64,000 bases of DNA from Rhodopseudomonas boonkerdii (GTDB lineage: Bacteria > Pseudomonadota > Alphaproteobacteria > Rhizobiales > Xanthobacteraceae), in contig NZ_CP036537.1 in the NCBI RefSeq assembly GCF_021184025.1, positions 1,984,001-2,048,000 on the forward strand, given 5' to 3'. The translations under genes and the position numbers were made by a program. The notes under the pieces were generated by a model, which was not told the origin of the DNA, ran no database searches, and saw only the letters and a list, made by a program, of their open reading frames with translations. Positions within the stretch are counted from its first letter, which is position 1. Each line of letters begins with the position of its first letter. Positions 25,635 through 34,727 of the stretch are shown in pieces.

Positions 25635-26798
25635 ATGGTCGGACAAAATCAGGTGCAATCAGTTTCAGCGAACCGCGAGAATATGGCGCCTTACTGGAAA
25701 GACTGGATAACGCTGTCTTGCGCCCTTTGGGCGAGCAAAGGCTGGGATGATAGTGCTGGTGGCTTTGCCGAGCGCTTCTTGCCTGACGGCACGCCTGATC
25801 TCGCGGCTCCCCGTCGGGTCCGCGTGCAGGCTCGCCAGATCTATTGTTTCGCCAAGGCGGCGCAGCTCCGCTGGTATCCGCAGGGCGCCGATATCGCGCG
25901 CAAAGGTCTTGAGCACATGCTTGCCAAGGCGAAGTCGCCGGATGGCAAGCCCGGCTTTGTGCATATCCTCGCGCCCGATGGCGCTGTGCTCAATCCGCTG
26001 CGCGACACCTATGATCATGCTTTCGTTCTTCTCGCGCTCGCGACTGTGTATCAGCTCGATCGCGACGTCCGGGTGCGTGCAGAGATCGATTCCGTGATGT
26101 ACTTCATCGATACGCAGTTGCGCTCTCCCGACGGCGGCTATCTCGAAGGCATTCCGGCCGCCATGCCGCGGCGGCAAAATCCGCAGATGCATTTGTTCGA
26201 GGCCTTCATCGCGGCCTTCGATGCCACCCACGACCCGGCGTTCCAGCAGCGCGCTGGCGATCTGAACGGCCTGTTCGTCTCGAATCTGTTCGATACGCAA
26301 AAGGGCGTGCTCGGCGAATATTTCGAGCAGGACTGGTCGCGAATCGAGCCTGTCTGTGTTGAGCCTGGACATCAGGCCGAATGGGTATGGCTGCTCAAGC
26401 AATTCGAGCGTATCACCGGTTGTCCGACCGGAAAATATCGTGTGCGTCTGCTGGAGACGGCGCTCCGCTATCGCGATGCCAGCGGCTGCCTGATCGACGA
26501 GGGCGATGCCCAAGGCAATATCGTCAAATTGACGCGGCGGCTGTGGCCGCAGACGGAGATCGTCAAGGCGTGGCTGGCCCAGGCCGAGTCCGGCGTCGCG
26601 GGCGCCGCTGACGAGGCCCGTGCGGCGCTTGTCCGCCTGGACAAGCACTATCTGCAGCATCCGGTCAAAGGTGGCTGGTACGACCAGTTCGACGCGGATG
26701 GCAATTCCCTGATCGATACCATCCCGGCCTCGTCCTTCTATCACATCCTCTGTGCGGTGGCCGAAGCCGATCGTGTGCTCGGGCCGGACGCTCAGTAA
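25635..26798 (+). CDS. AGE-family (N-acylglucosamine 2-epimerase / mannose isomerase) sugar epimerase
   Basis: The 387-aa length is typical for the alpha6/alpha6-barrel AGE family. Visible family motifs are RRVRVQARQIYCFAKAA (about 60-75), DTYDHAFVLLALA, NPQMHLFEAFIAAFDAT, CVEPGHQAEWVWLL with the catalytic His, RLWPQTEIVKAWL and a second His in IPASSFYHIL. Members interconvert mannose and fructose, glucose and mannose, or N-acyl-glucosamine and -mannosamine. In this cluster it probably supplies a monosaccharide precursor. It is isolated from other genes on the plus strand (160 bases upstream noncoding) and its end overlaps the convergent FkbM gene by seven bases. Confidence 0.85.
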   Translation: MVGQNQVQSVSANRENMAPYWKDWITLSCALWASKGWDDSAGGFAERFLPDGTPDLAAPRRVRVQARQIYCFAKAAQLRWYPQGADIARKGLEHMLAKAKSPDGKPGFVHILAPDGAVLNPLRDTYDHAFVLLALATVYQLDRDVRVRAEIDSVMYFIDTQLRSPDGGYLEGIPAAMPRRQNPQMHLFEAFIAAFDATHDPAFQQRAGDLNGLFVSNLFDTQKGVLGEYFEQDWSRIEPVCVEPGHQAEWVWLLKQFERITGCPTGKYRVRLLETALRYRDASGCLIDEGDAQGNIVKLTRRLWPQTEIVKAWLAQAESGVAGAADEARAALVRLDKHYLQHPVKGGWYDQFDADGNSLIDTIPASSFYHILCAVAEADRVLGPDAQ

Positions 26799-27688
26799 GT
26801 CTTTCCGAGCAGTTCGAAGGGCGGCGCGTTGCGGACGCGCTGGCCGACGAAATCGAGATCGCGTACGAACATCTCGTCGAGCTTCCCACCGGGATCGAGC
26901 CTGCGGGCTGCCGGATCGTAGGCGAACGGCGCAAAGCCGTAGCTGCGCAGATGAGTCCGAATTCCCTCCACGCTCTCGCCGTAACGTTCGATCAGGCCGT
27001 TGATCTCCACCATCACCACCTTGAACTCGGGATTGGCAAGGATGCGCGGGGCGCCGCGCAGGACATGCATCTCATAGCCCTCGACATCGAGCTTGAGCGC
27101 GTGCGGGACACGGTCGCCGATGATGTCGTCGAGGCGGCGTTGCGGCACGGTTGTGCCGTCGCCCCGCACCACATGGTTGAAGCCATGCTTGCCGACAGAG
27201 AGCGTCAATGTGCCTTCGGCATCGCCGGCGGCGATCCTGTGCAGCTCGATGCGGTCGTCGAGCCGATTGAGGCGCACATTGTCGGATAGCGTGCGGAACG
27301 TGTCGGGAGCCGGCTCGCAGGCGATCACCCGGCAGCCCGTGCTTTTGGCCGAGAGGAGGCCATAGACGCCGACATTGGCGCCGATGTCGAGCAACAGGTC
27401 GTCCGCGCGCAAGAAGTGACAGAAGAATCCCATATTGCTGAAATCATAGAGCTGGTGGAGATACAGTCCGGTGGCAAAATTGCTCTGGTTCGGTACGATG
27501 ATCTGCAGATCGTTCGGCAGCTGCAGCACCGCCTTGTGGTTTGTCGTCCTGCGCGCGAGATTCCAGCTGATATAGTCGAGCAGCGTTTTTGTCTTGCTGC
27601 CGGTTGTGAGCGGGTGCGCGAGAATGTCGCGAACGACGCTGAAACGCGCCATGCCGTGTCTGAAATATCGGGAAGGCCAAAAGGTCAT
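26792..27688 (-). CDS. FkbM-family methyltransferase
   Basis: The product (298 aa from the ATG at 27688, MTFWPSRYFRHGMARF) has LLLDIGANVGVYGLL (about 98-112), VIACEPAPDTFRTLSDNVRLN, and ALKLDVEGYEMHVLRGAP, the FkbM pattern. The frame is open up to 27763 but that start lacks support. MARFSVVRD at 27652 is an alternative, and neither candidate has a good ribosome-binding site. Residues about 25-90 (DYISWNLARRTTNHKAVLQL) form a conserved-looking N-terminal extension. It probably methylates a sugar hydroxyl in the exported glycan. Confidence 0.8.
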   Translation of the reverse strand: MTFWPSRYFRHGMARFSVVRDILAHPLTTGSKTKTLLDYISWNLARRTTNHKAVLQLPNDLQIIVPNQSNFATGLYLHQLYDFSNMGFFCHFLRADDLLLDIGANVGVYGLLSAKSTGCRVIACEPAPDTFRTLSDNVRLNRLDDRIELHRIAAGDAEGTLTLSVGKHGFNHVVRGDGTTVPQRRLDDIIGDRVPHALKLDVEGYEMHVLRGAPRILANPEFKVVMVEINGLIERYGESVEGIRTHLRSYGFAPFAYDPAARRLDPGGKLDEMFVRDLDFVGQRVRNAPPFELLGKTY

Positions 27689-27975
27689 TGCGCGGAATCC
27701 GTACGGACAGGCGTGAACCGGCGATTGGCGGTCGCTCCCGTTCGATGCGAGACCGACCCTCACCGTCTGACACTTGCAGGTATTGATTCGCCTGTCAGCC
27801 AGAACCGTGTGAGAGCGTTAAGGGCGACAGTTCGGCGACCGAGGCGAGGATAGGCATGATCCGCGTGGTCACATGTGCACTATGGTAGCGACGGCGGTGT
27901 ATCGTTATCGCATGGCAGACAAGTACACAAAGACGATGCGTCTGCCCACATCAGTTCAGGCTCGCGGAAGAAGGA

Positions 27976-28407
27976 TCAGCCGCGCGGCTTCGCGCGAAAG
28001 ACCACAAAGTGCGACATGGCGAAATTCACGATGAAAGCGGTGAAGATGGCGCCTATTTTGGCGGCATAGACCGGCATGACCTTCGACAGCACCAGCAGCG
28101 TCGCCGTATTAACGACCATGCCGAGAAAGCCCGACGCCGCAAAAACGAAATAGTCTTTCCAGCGAAGCACGCGGCCGGACTCCGCCCGGAACGTGATCAT
28201 CGTGTTCATGACATAGGAGCACGACACCGCCACCAGCCAGGCCATGACATTGGCAGGCACGATCGGGATACCCAGCGCCTGATAGGAGATACTGAAGACA
28301 CCGAAATCGATGATCGCGTTCGCGACGCCGATGATGCCGAAGCTCATCATCTTGGCCACTGTCGGGTGACGGAGCCAGTTCTCGGCGGTTTGCAGCAGTT
28401 TCAACAT
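27976..28407 (-). CDS. GtrA-family membrane protein
   Basis: The 143-aa product has four hydrophobic segments with the GtrA hallmarks FGIIGVANAIIDFGVFSI (about 23-40), MAWLVAVSCSYVMNTMITFR and FVFAASGFLGMVVNTATLLVL. GtrA proteins are thought to flip polyprenyl-phosphate-linked sugars or serve as partners of GT2 and GT-C enzymes. It closes the polysaccharide region and would pair logically with the DPM1-like domain encoded at 20838-22301 and the GT-C proteins. The 287 bases upstream, towards the FkbM gene, show nothing recognisable. Confidence 0.85.
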   Translation of the reverse strand: MLKLLQTAENWLRHPTVAKMMSFGIIGVANAIIDFGVFSISYQALGIPIVPANVMAWLVAVSCSYVMNTMITFRAESGRVLRWKDYFVFAASGFLGMVVNTATLLVLSKVMPVYAAKIGAIFTAFIVNFAMSHFVVFRAKPRG

Positions 28408-28495
28408 CCAGGTCGCGATCTTCGGAATCCATGCGCTGCTTAGCAGGATCGGATCGCGGAGTCCGGGCTTTTTCGCGTCGCAATGCTGCCTTGTG

Positions 28496-29719
28496 CTAGC
28501 CGCCGCGTTCGTCGGCGATCACCTTCCCGTCATTGGGCAGGGAGCCCGGAGGTACAAATTGCACGGCTCCGCCGAGCTTGCTGACCGTCCGCAGGGTGAC
28601 GGACACGGCCTCCAGCAGGCGCGCATCGCCAGTCGTCTCTGCCTTGAGCAACATGACATCGCTCTCGCCGTCGCGGGATACGACGAGTCGGAGGCGGCCG
28701 AGTTCCGGGTGCCGCTTGCCAATCTCGGCAATTTGCTCGGGGCGCACGAACATGCCTTTCACCTTGGTGGCCTGATCCGCCCGGCCCATCCACCCCTTGA
28801 TGCGCATATTGGTCCGTCCGCAGGCGCTGCGGCCGGGCAGGGCGGCGGTAAGATCGCCAAGCGCCAGACGGATCCAGGGGTGGTGGGGGTCCAGCGAGGT
28901 CACGACGATCTCGCCGACATCGCCCACGGCGACGGGATTGCCGGTGCCGGGGGTGACGATCTCCAGGATTAGGTCCTCGTTCACGATCAGCCCGTCCCGC
29001 GCCGGGCTCTCATAGGCGACGATGCCGAGATCGGCGGTGGCATAAGCCTGATAGGCGTCGATACCCCTGGCCTTGATCTCCGCCTGCAGGGATGGCGGGA
29101 AAGCTGCCCCGGACACCAAGGCCCGTCTGATCGAGGAAACGTCACGCTGGGCCTTCCCAGCGGCATCCAGGAGGATCTTGAGGAAGTCCGGGGTGCCGGC
29201 ATAGGCCGCCGGGCGGTAGGTCTCGATCAGTTCGAGCTGCTGGTCCGTATTGCCCGGTCCGGCGGGGATCACGGCGCAGCCGAGCGCTCGGGCAGCGCCA
29301 TCGAACACGAAGCCGCCAGGGACCAGGTGATAGCTGAACGTATTCAGCACAATATCGCCCGGCTGGAACCCGGCGGCATGCAGCGCCCGGGCGCCATGCC
29401 AGGGGTCGGCCTGTTTCGATTCCGGCTCGAAGATCGGGCCCGGCGAGGTGAACAGCCGGCCGAAGGTGCCCGGCTGGCCCGCCACAAAGCCGCCGAAGGG
29501 CGGCCGGACCTTTTGCAGCGCCGGCAGATCCGATTTCCGCAGTACCGGTAGCCCCGCCAGTGCGGTCGGACTGGTGATGGCGGCCGGATCGATGTCTTTA
29601 AGATGTGTCGCATAGGCCGGTGCTTGCATGGCATGCCGCAGCACATCCGGCAGTCGGGAGAACAGATTGGCATGGCGGTGCGACGGGTCGCAATTCTCTA
29701 GGCTGTCGAAGTGGCGCAT
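28496..29719 (-). CDS. Phenylacetate-CoA-ligase-like adenylate-forming protein with altered ATP loop
   Basis: The 407-aa product resembles PaaK: FSRLPDVLRHAMQAPAYATHL, NTFSYHLVPGGFVFDGAARALGCAVIP, QAYATADLGIVAYES (in place of the usual Y-G-x-T-E motif), WIRLALGDLTAALPG and KVKGMFVRPEQI. The usual Ser/Thr/Gly-rich ATP loop near residues 85-95 reads GRLFTSPGPIFEPE. The family-level call is firm, but catalytic adenylation is less sure. It may activate an aromatic or other carboxylic acid to its CoA ester. It stands divergent from the SNARE-associated membrane protein gene, 70 bases away, and lies next to liv operon A, which has its own acyl-CoA ligase. Confidence 0.7.
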   Translation of the reverse strand: MRHFDSLENCDPSHRHANLFSRLPDVLRHAMQAPAYATHLKDIDPAAITSPTALAGLPVLRKSDLPALQKVRPPFGGFVAGQPGTFGRLFTSPGPIFEPESKQADPWHGARALHAAGFQPGDIVLNTFSYHLVPGGFVFDGAARALGCAVIPAGPGNTDQQLELIETYRPAAYAGTPDFLKILLDAAGKAQRDVSSIRRALVSGAAFPPSLQAEIKARGIDAYQAYATADLGIVAYESPARDGLIVNEDLILEIVTPGTGNPVAVGDVGEIVVTSLDPHHPWIRLALGDLTAALPGRSACGRTNMRIKGWMGRADQATKVKGMFVRPEQIAEIGKRHPELGRLRLVVSRDGESDVMLLKAETTGDARLLEAVSVTLRTVSKLGGAVQFVPPGSLPNDGKVIADERGG

Positions 29720-29789
29720 CTGGCTGTGTCCTGGTGGTTGCGACGTTGCGGTCGTTCCTCGGCCTGTGCTGTTGTGCTACGGGAAGGTC

Positions 29790-30431
29790 ATGTCGTCAGA
29801 ACGTATCGTCCAATGGCTCGAAAGCTGGGGCCAGCTTGATCTTCCTGCGGCGGGCGTGTTGGCGGCGTTAGTTGTTGCGTCCTCGTTCCTGCCGGTTCCC
29901 CGTACCTTCGTCGTTATCGGCGCGGGTGCGGCATTCGGCATGCGATCGCTGGCGGTCATCCTTCCCGTCGCGGCTATGGCATCGGTTCTGGCTTGCCTGC
30001 TGGCACGCTACGTCCTGCGCGCCTGGGTCGAACGGCAGATCGAAAAACGCGCCGCTTGGCACGTGATTGCACAGGCGGTGAACGACGAAGGCTGGCGTAT
30101 CATGGCGCTGATGCGATTCTTCGGCCCGATGCCGAATTCCGCGCAAAACTATCTGTTCGGTCTCACCAGGATCGGCCTGCTGCCCTATACGGTCATCACC
30201 ACCCTCTGCACGATGCCGCAAATCATCTGTTATGCCTATCTCGGCGCGTCCGGCCGCGCCTTGCTGCTGGACGACGGGTCGTCGCTGAAACGCGCGATGA
30301 TCGTGGTGGCTGCCATCAGCATGGTCGCGATTGTGTTCCTCGTATCGCGTCGCGTCCGCGCGATCCTCGCACGCAAGACCGGCGTGATCTGCGCCGGGCC
30401 TGTTTGCTCCAGGCAGGTTGTCCAGAACTAG
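29790..30431 (+). CDS. SNARE-associated/DedA (VTT-domain) membrane protein
   Basis: I chose the ATG at 29790 because GGGAAGG lies just before it; the open frame from 29628 runs through the start of the divergent gene. The 213-aa product has a membrane segment at about 20-50, a conserved amphipathic centre with NDEGWRIMALMRFFGPMPNSAQNYLFGLTRI, then membrane segments containing YTVITTLCTMPQIICYAYLG, and a last one near 178-195. This matches the VTT (TVP38/TMEM64/DedA) fold, whose members work as lipid scramblases or polyprenyl-phosphate recyclers. The end overlaps the convergent livF gene by four bases. Confidence 0.75.
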   Translation: MSSERIVQWLESWGQLDLPAAGVLAALVVASSFLPVPRTFVVIGAGAAFGMRSLAVILPVAAMASVLACLLARYVLRAWVERQIEKRAAWHVIAQAVNDEGWRIMALMRFFGPMPNSAQNYLFGLTRIGLLPYTVITTLCTMPQIICYAYLGASGRALLLDDGSSLKRAMIVVAAISMVAIVFLVSRRVRAILARKTGVICAGPVCSRQVVQN

Positions 30432-31264
30432 AGCCACCGTTTACGCCGTTTGAAGCTCTTGAGATTCTTGAAGCTCTTGCGCTGATCGCCGGCGCCGCCG
30501 AGATAGAACTCCTTCACGTCCTCGTTGTCGCGCAACTCGTCCGCGGTGCCGTCGAGCACCACCTTGCCCTGTTCCATGATGTAGCCATGGCTGGCGACGG
30601 AGAGTGCTGCGCGCGCATTTTGCTCCACCAACAGAATGGTCACCCCGAGGTCGCGGTTGATCTTCTGGATTATCCCGAACACCTCCTTCACCAGCAGCGG
30701 CGACAGACCCATGGAGGGTTCGTCCATCAGGATCATCTTCGGCCGGGCCATCAGCGCGCGGCCGATCGCCAACATCTGCTGCTCTCCGCCGGAGAGATAA
30801 CCGGCGAGGCCGGTACGTTCCTTCAGCCGCGGGAAGTAATCGTAGACCATGTCGATGTCGGAGGAGACATCGCCGTCGCGCCGCGTGAAGGCACCGAGGC
30901 GGAGGTTTTCCTGGCACGTCATGTCGGAGACGATGCGGCGCCCCTCCATCACCTGGAAGATGCCGCGACGAACGATCCTATCGGGATCGGTGCCGTCGAT
31001 GCGTTCGCCATCGAACACGATCTCGCCGCGCGTGACCTCGCCATCCTCGGTCTTGAGCAGGCCGGAGATTGCCTTCAGCGTCGTCGATTTGCCGGCGCCA
31101 TTGGCGCCAAGCAGCGCGACGATCGCACCCTTCGGAACCTCCATACTGAGCCCGCGGAGCACGAGGATAACGTCGTCATAGACTACCTCGATATTACGGA
31201 CATCGAGGAGGGGGATGGTGGCTGCTGGCGAAGACGGTCGGCTAAGCTCAGTTGTTTCAGTCAT
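30428..31264 (-). CDS. livF: Liv-type ABC transporter ATPase, operon A
   Basis: The 278-aa product has Walker A GANGAGKST (53-61), signature LSGGEQQM (about 160-167), Walker B MILMDEP and the switch His in the SVASHGYIM region. YLGGAG near the end marks the LivF/UrtE type. It has a basic C-terminal tail (QRKSFKNLKSFKRRKRW) not usual for the family. It is the last gene of operon A, separated from the binding-protein gene by a REP-type inverted repeat. It pairs with livG at 36649-37470 and permeases at 32757-34727 to import an amino-acid-like or carboxylate solute. Confidence 0.9.
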   Translation of the reverse strand: MTETTELSRPSSPAATIPLLDVRNIEVVYDDVILVLRGLSMEVPKGAIVALLGANGAGKSTTLKAISGLLKTEDGEVTRGEIVFDGERIDGTDPDRIVRRGIFQVMEGRRIVSDMTCQENLRLGAFTRRDGDVSSDIDMVYDYFPRLKERTGLAGYLSGGEQQMLAIGRALMARPKMILMDEPSMGLSPLLVKEVFGIIQKINRDLGVTILLVEQNARAALSVASHGYIMEQGKVVLDGTADELRDNEDVKEFYLGGAGDQRKSFKNLKSFKRRKRWL

Positions 31265-31310
31265 ATGGCTTTATCCAACAGGTCGAACGCGGCACGTCGC
31301 TTCTCTCTTT

Positions 31311-31410
31311 GTCATCACCCGCGAAAGCGGGTGATCCAGTATCCGGCGGCGGCAGTGCTCAACCGCAATGGCGGTGTCTACTGGGTCCCCCGCTTTCGCG
31401 GGGGACGACA
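31311..31410. repeat. REP/BIME-type element: two inverted hairpins
   Basis: Left unit: GTCAT, a stem CACCCGC/GCGGGTG with loop GAAA, then ATCCAGTA. Right unit: TACTGGGTC, a stem CCCCCGC/GCGGGGG with loop TTTC, then ACGAC. The right unit is the reverse complement design of the left one. The same flanks with different stem sequences occur at 48196-48280. It lies between the binding-protein gene and livF of operon A and probably forms mRNA hairpins. Confidence 0.85.
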
Positions 31411-31424
31411 TTCAGGCGTTCAAA

Positions 31425-32705
31425 CTACCACCCATGCCATTCCGGCTTGCGCGGCAGATCCACGGTCTTCACCTTTTCAAGCTTGATCGTGCCCTTGGCC
31501 ATCAGGTCGTTGAGATCGCCATCGGTCGAGCCCGAGACCTTCGAACGATAGAGATCGACCTTGGTGGTCGGGCGGTGATCCTTGTCAGTCCAGGTCGAGG
31601 GATTGCAGACGCCCTCCATGCCGGCCGGCACCCAGTCCTTCTTCTGATAGAAGCCCTTGGCGACATTCTCGCCCGATGTACCGCCATTCTTCGCGGCCCA
31701 TTCGATCGCTTCCTTCATGTAAAGTGAGGTGCAGACGGCCGCGATGTAGTGCACCGGACGGTAGATCTTGCCCGAGGGATCGGAAATCTTGGAGATCTCC
31801 TGCACGATCTTCATGCCCGGTGCGTTGCCGCCCCAGCCTACCGCCGTGCGCAGGGGGAAGATCACCCCATCGGCGGCATCGCCTGCGGCTTTTGCGGCGT
31901 TCTCGTCCATGCCCCAGACATTGCTCATGAACTGGATATCCACACCGGCCGCCTTGCAGGCTTTCATCACCGAGATATTGGAAGCGGCGGTGTTGCCGAG
32001 ATAGGCGTAGTTGGCGCCGGAGCTCTTCAGGCTGAGGCACTGCGCGCTGTAGTCGCCCGGTGTAAGCGCAAAGACGAGCGGCGGAAGCACCTCGAAGCCG
32101 AGCTCCGCAGCGATGGCTTCACCCGCGGCCTTCGGTGCATTCGGATAGGGATGGTTGGCGCCCATATGGACGTATTTCGGCTTGCCGGATTTGCCCTTGG
32201 TCTTCCAGTCCTCCGCCGCCCAGGTCAGCTCGGCACGCAGGGCGTCCGAATAGCTCGGACCATAGAAGAAATTATAAGGTGCGGGCTTGGCCTTGCCGCC
32301 GGCGCCGGTCGGATCGGTCAGCGCCGCCGAGTAGGAGCCGGAAATGTCCGGGATCTTGTCCTGCGCGAGGAAGCCCGTGAGCGCTTCGGTGTCCGCCGTG
32401 CCCCAGCCCATGATGGCTGAGACCTTCTCGCCGCCCGACCATTTCTTGTACAGCGCGATCGCGCGCGGCACCTGGTAGCCGTAGTCGTTGCTGTCGAGAT
32501 TGACTTGCTTGCTGCCGATGCCGCCATTCTTGTTGATCCAGGCGAAGGTATCGACCACGCCCTGGCCATAGGGCGTGCCAACGTCGGAGGTGCCGCCGGA
32601 ATAATCGGCGAGATGGCCGACGGCGATCTGCGCCTGCGCGGAAGCTGAGGCGCCGGCTATCAACAGAGCGAGCGATGCGGAAGTCAGTAATGATCTTATC
32701 GTCAT
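31425..32705 (-). CDS. Liv-type ABC transporter periplasmic binding protein, operon A
   Basis: The 426-aa product has a Sec signal peptide MTIRSLLTSASLALLIAGASASAQA with cleavage before QIAVGHL. The mature part has the type I binding-protein look: ADYSGGTSDVGTPYGQGVVDTFAWINKNGGI at the start, YLGNTAASNISVMKACKAAGVD in the middle, and GKIYRPVHYIAAVCTSLYMKEAIEWA. It captures the solute in the periplasm for LivHM. The ligand is unknown; the acyl-CoA ligase in the operon argues for a carboxylic acid over leucine. It is 51 bases downstream of livM. Confidence 0.85.
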   Translation of the reverse strand: MTIRSLLTSASLALLIAGASASAQAQIAVGHLADYSGGTSDVGTPYGQGVVDTFAWINKNGGIGSKQVNLDSNDYGYQVPRAIALYKKWSGGEKVSAIMGWGTADTEALTGFLAQDKIPDISGSYSAALTDPTGAGGKAKPAPYNFFYGPSYSDALRAELTWAAEDWKTKGKSGKPKYVHMGANHPYPNAPKAAGEAIAAELGFEVLPPLVFALTPGDYSAQCLSLKSSGANYAYLGNTAASNISVMKACKAAGVDIQFMSNVWGMDENAAKAAGDAADGVIFPLRTAVGWGGNAPGMKIVQEISKISDPSGKIYRPVHYIAAVCTSLYMKEAIEWAAKNGGTSGENVAKGFYQKKDWVPAGMEGVCNPSTWTDKDHRPTTKVDLYRSKVSGSTDGDLNDLMAKGTIKLEKVKTVDLPRKPEWHGW

Positions 32706-32756
32706 GAGCGTTCTCCCAGCGTTTTGTGTTTTATGGTCTTGAGTAGTCTGCCGTCC

Positions 32757-33830
32757 TCAATGCGAGAACGGGTAGAGTTTCCAGTAGGCTTTGATTTGCC
32801 GCCAGCGATGCGCGAGTCCGTCCGGCTCGAACACCAGGAAGGCGATGATGATGATGCCGATGGCGATCTCGCGCAAAAATGTGAGATTGTTGTTGAGAGC
32901 GAGGGCCTTGTCGATCGCGCCGCCCTTCAGCTCCATGCTGATCCATTCCATCGCTTCCGGCACCAGCACCACGAAGGCCGTGCCCATCAGTGTGCCCATG
33001 ATCGAGCCGGTGCCGCCGATGATCACCATGGCGAGAAACAGGATCGAGCGCTCGATGCCAAAGCCTTCGTTGGAAACGACGAGCTGGTAGTGCGCATAGA
33101 GCGCGCCCGCGATACCGGCGAAAAAGGCGGCAAGCCCGAAGGACAGCGTGCGATATTTGGTGAGATTGATGCCCATGATCTCGGCGGAGAGATAGTGGTC
33201 GCGTACCGCCACCAGCGCACGTCCGTCGCGTGAGCGCATCAGGTTGGTGACGAGCAAATAGCTGACGACCACATAGGCCAGCACCACGTAGAAATATTGC
33301 CGGTCGCCGCGCAGCACATAGCCGAAGATCGAGAATGGCTCGGCCATCGCCGGCACCGAGCCGCCGGTGAACCACTCGGCACGGGAGAAGAAATCGATCA
33401 GGATATATTGCGCGGCCAGCGTGGCGATGACGAGATAGAGACCCTTCAGCCGCGCCGCCGGCAGCCCGAAGATCAGGCCGACAATGGCGGTGACGATGCC
33501 GGCCAGCGGGATCGCGAAAAACACAGGGATCGATGTCTTGCTGGAAATGTAGGCCGACGTGAATGCGCCGAGCAGGAAGAAGGCGGCATGGCCGATCGAG
33601 ATCTGGCCGGTGAAACCGACGAGTATGTTCAACCCCAGCGCTGCGATGCCATAGATGCCGATCTGAATCAGGATGCTGAGCCAGTAGTTGCTGAACACCA
33701 GCGGCGCGAGGCAGGTGAGCGCAATGCCGAGGATCGCGAAATTTCGGCTCGTGGTGGTCGGAAAGATCGTGGTGTCCGCCGCATAGGAGGTGCGAAAATC
33801 GCCGGCGGGGAGGAGTGTGGAATTCGCCAT
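32757..33830 (-). CDS. livM: Liv-type ABC permease, operon A
   Basis: The 357-aa product has about nine hydrophobic segments, with the LivM signatures GLNILVGFTGQISIGHAAFFLLGAF, FGLPAARLKGLYLVIATLA and LAMVIIGGTGSIMGTLMGTAFV. RDHYLSAEIMGINLTKYRTLSFGLAAFFAGIAGALYAH is the cytosolic coupling region. It starts three bases after livH ends. It forms the membrane channel with LivH. Confidence 0.9.
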   Translation of the reverse strand: MANSTLLPAGDFRTSYAADTTIFPTTTSRNFAILGIALTCLAPLVFSNYWLSILIQIGIYGIAALGLNILVGFTGQISIGHAAFFLLGAFTSAYISSKTSIPVFFAIPLAGIVTAIVGLIFGLPAARLKGLYLVIATLAAQYILIDFFSRAEWFTGGSVPAMAEPFSIFGYVLRGDRQYFYVVLAYVVVSYLLVTNLMRSRDGRALVAVRDHYLSAEIMGINLTKYRTLSFGLAAFFAGIAGALYAHYQLVVSNEGFGIERSILFLAMVIIGGTGSIMGTLMGTAFVVLVPEAMEWISMELKGGAIDKALALNNNLTFLREIAIGIIIIAFLVFEPDGLAHRWRQIKAYWKLYPFSH

Positions 33831-33833
33831 GGC

Positions 33834-34727
33834 TTACACCCGCTCGATGTCTTTGGTGCCGAACAGACCGTAAGGCTTGATCATGAGGATGATGATGAGC
33901 ACGTAGAACGGCGCGATTTCATAGAGATTGCCCCAGTGCAGATATTCGCTGTCGATGAACTGGGCGAAGTTTTCCAGAAGCCCGATGATGATGCCGCCGA
34001 CCACCGCGCCGGCGATGGAATCGAGGCCGCCGAGAATGACCGCCGGAAACACCTTGATGCCGTAGATCGACAGACCCGACGACACGCCATTGACCACGGC
34101 CACGACGACGCCGGCGACGGCCGACACCATCGCGGAGATCGCCCAGGCCATGGCGAATACGGTCTTGACCGAAATACCCAGCGACTGGGCCACCTGCTGG
34201 TTGAACGCTGTCGCGCGCATCGCGAGGCCCCATTTCGAGACCTTGAAGAACCACGCCATGCCGATCATCATCAGCACGGAGACCAGGAGGCTCATCACAT
34301 AGACGGTCTGGATCTGCAGGCTGCCGATGGTCACCGCCTGGCTGGTGAAGACGCGCGGGAAGGGCTGCGGATTGACGCCATAGATCCATTTCAGCGCCGC
34401 CTGGAACACGGCGGACAGCGCGATGGTCACCATGATCACCGAGATGATCGGCTCGCCGATCAGCGGCCGCAGGATGACCACTTGCACGAGGATGCCGAAG
34501 GTGAACATGAAGACCAGGGTCATCGGCATGCCGAGCCAGAACGGCACCTGATATTTGGTCAGCAGCGTCCAGCACACCCAGGCGCCGATCAGCAGCAATT
34601 CGCCCTGCGCGAAATTGACGACTTGCGTGGCCTTGTAGATCAACACGAACGACATCGCGACCACGCCATACAGCGTGCCGACCACGAGGCCGTTGACGAG
34701 AAGCTGGAGCAGGAAGGCTGTGTTCAT
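33834..34727 (-). CDS. livH: Liv-type ABC permease, operon A
   Basis: Start chosen at the ATG at 34727 (MNTAFLLQLLVNGLVVGTLYGV), whose ATGA overlaps the stop of the acyl-CoA ligase gene; the open frame extends to 35096 but that part is inside the ligase gene. The 297-aa product shows YKATQVVNFAQGELLLIGAWV, the permease motif AISAMVSAVAGVVVAVVNGVS and FPAVILGGLDSIAGAVVGGIIIGLLE, all typical of LivH. Translational coupling to the ligase suggests the transporter and ligase work together. Confidence 0.9.
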   Translation of the reverse strand: MNTAFLLQLLVNGLVVGTLYGVVAMSFVLIYKATQVVNFAQGELLLIGAWVCWTLLTKYQVPFWLGMPMTLVFMFTFGILVQVVILRPLIGEPIISVIMVTIALSAVFQAALKWIYGVNPQPFPRVFTSQAVTIGSLQIQTVYVMSLLVSVLMMIGMAWFFKVSKWGLAMRATAFNQQVAQSLGISVKTVFAMAWAISAMVSAVAGVVVAVVNGVSSGLSIYGIKVFPAVILGGLDSIAGAVVGGIIIGLLENFAQFIDSEYLHWGNLYEIAPFYVLIIILMIKPYGLFGTKDIERV

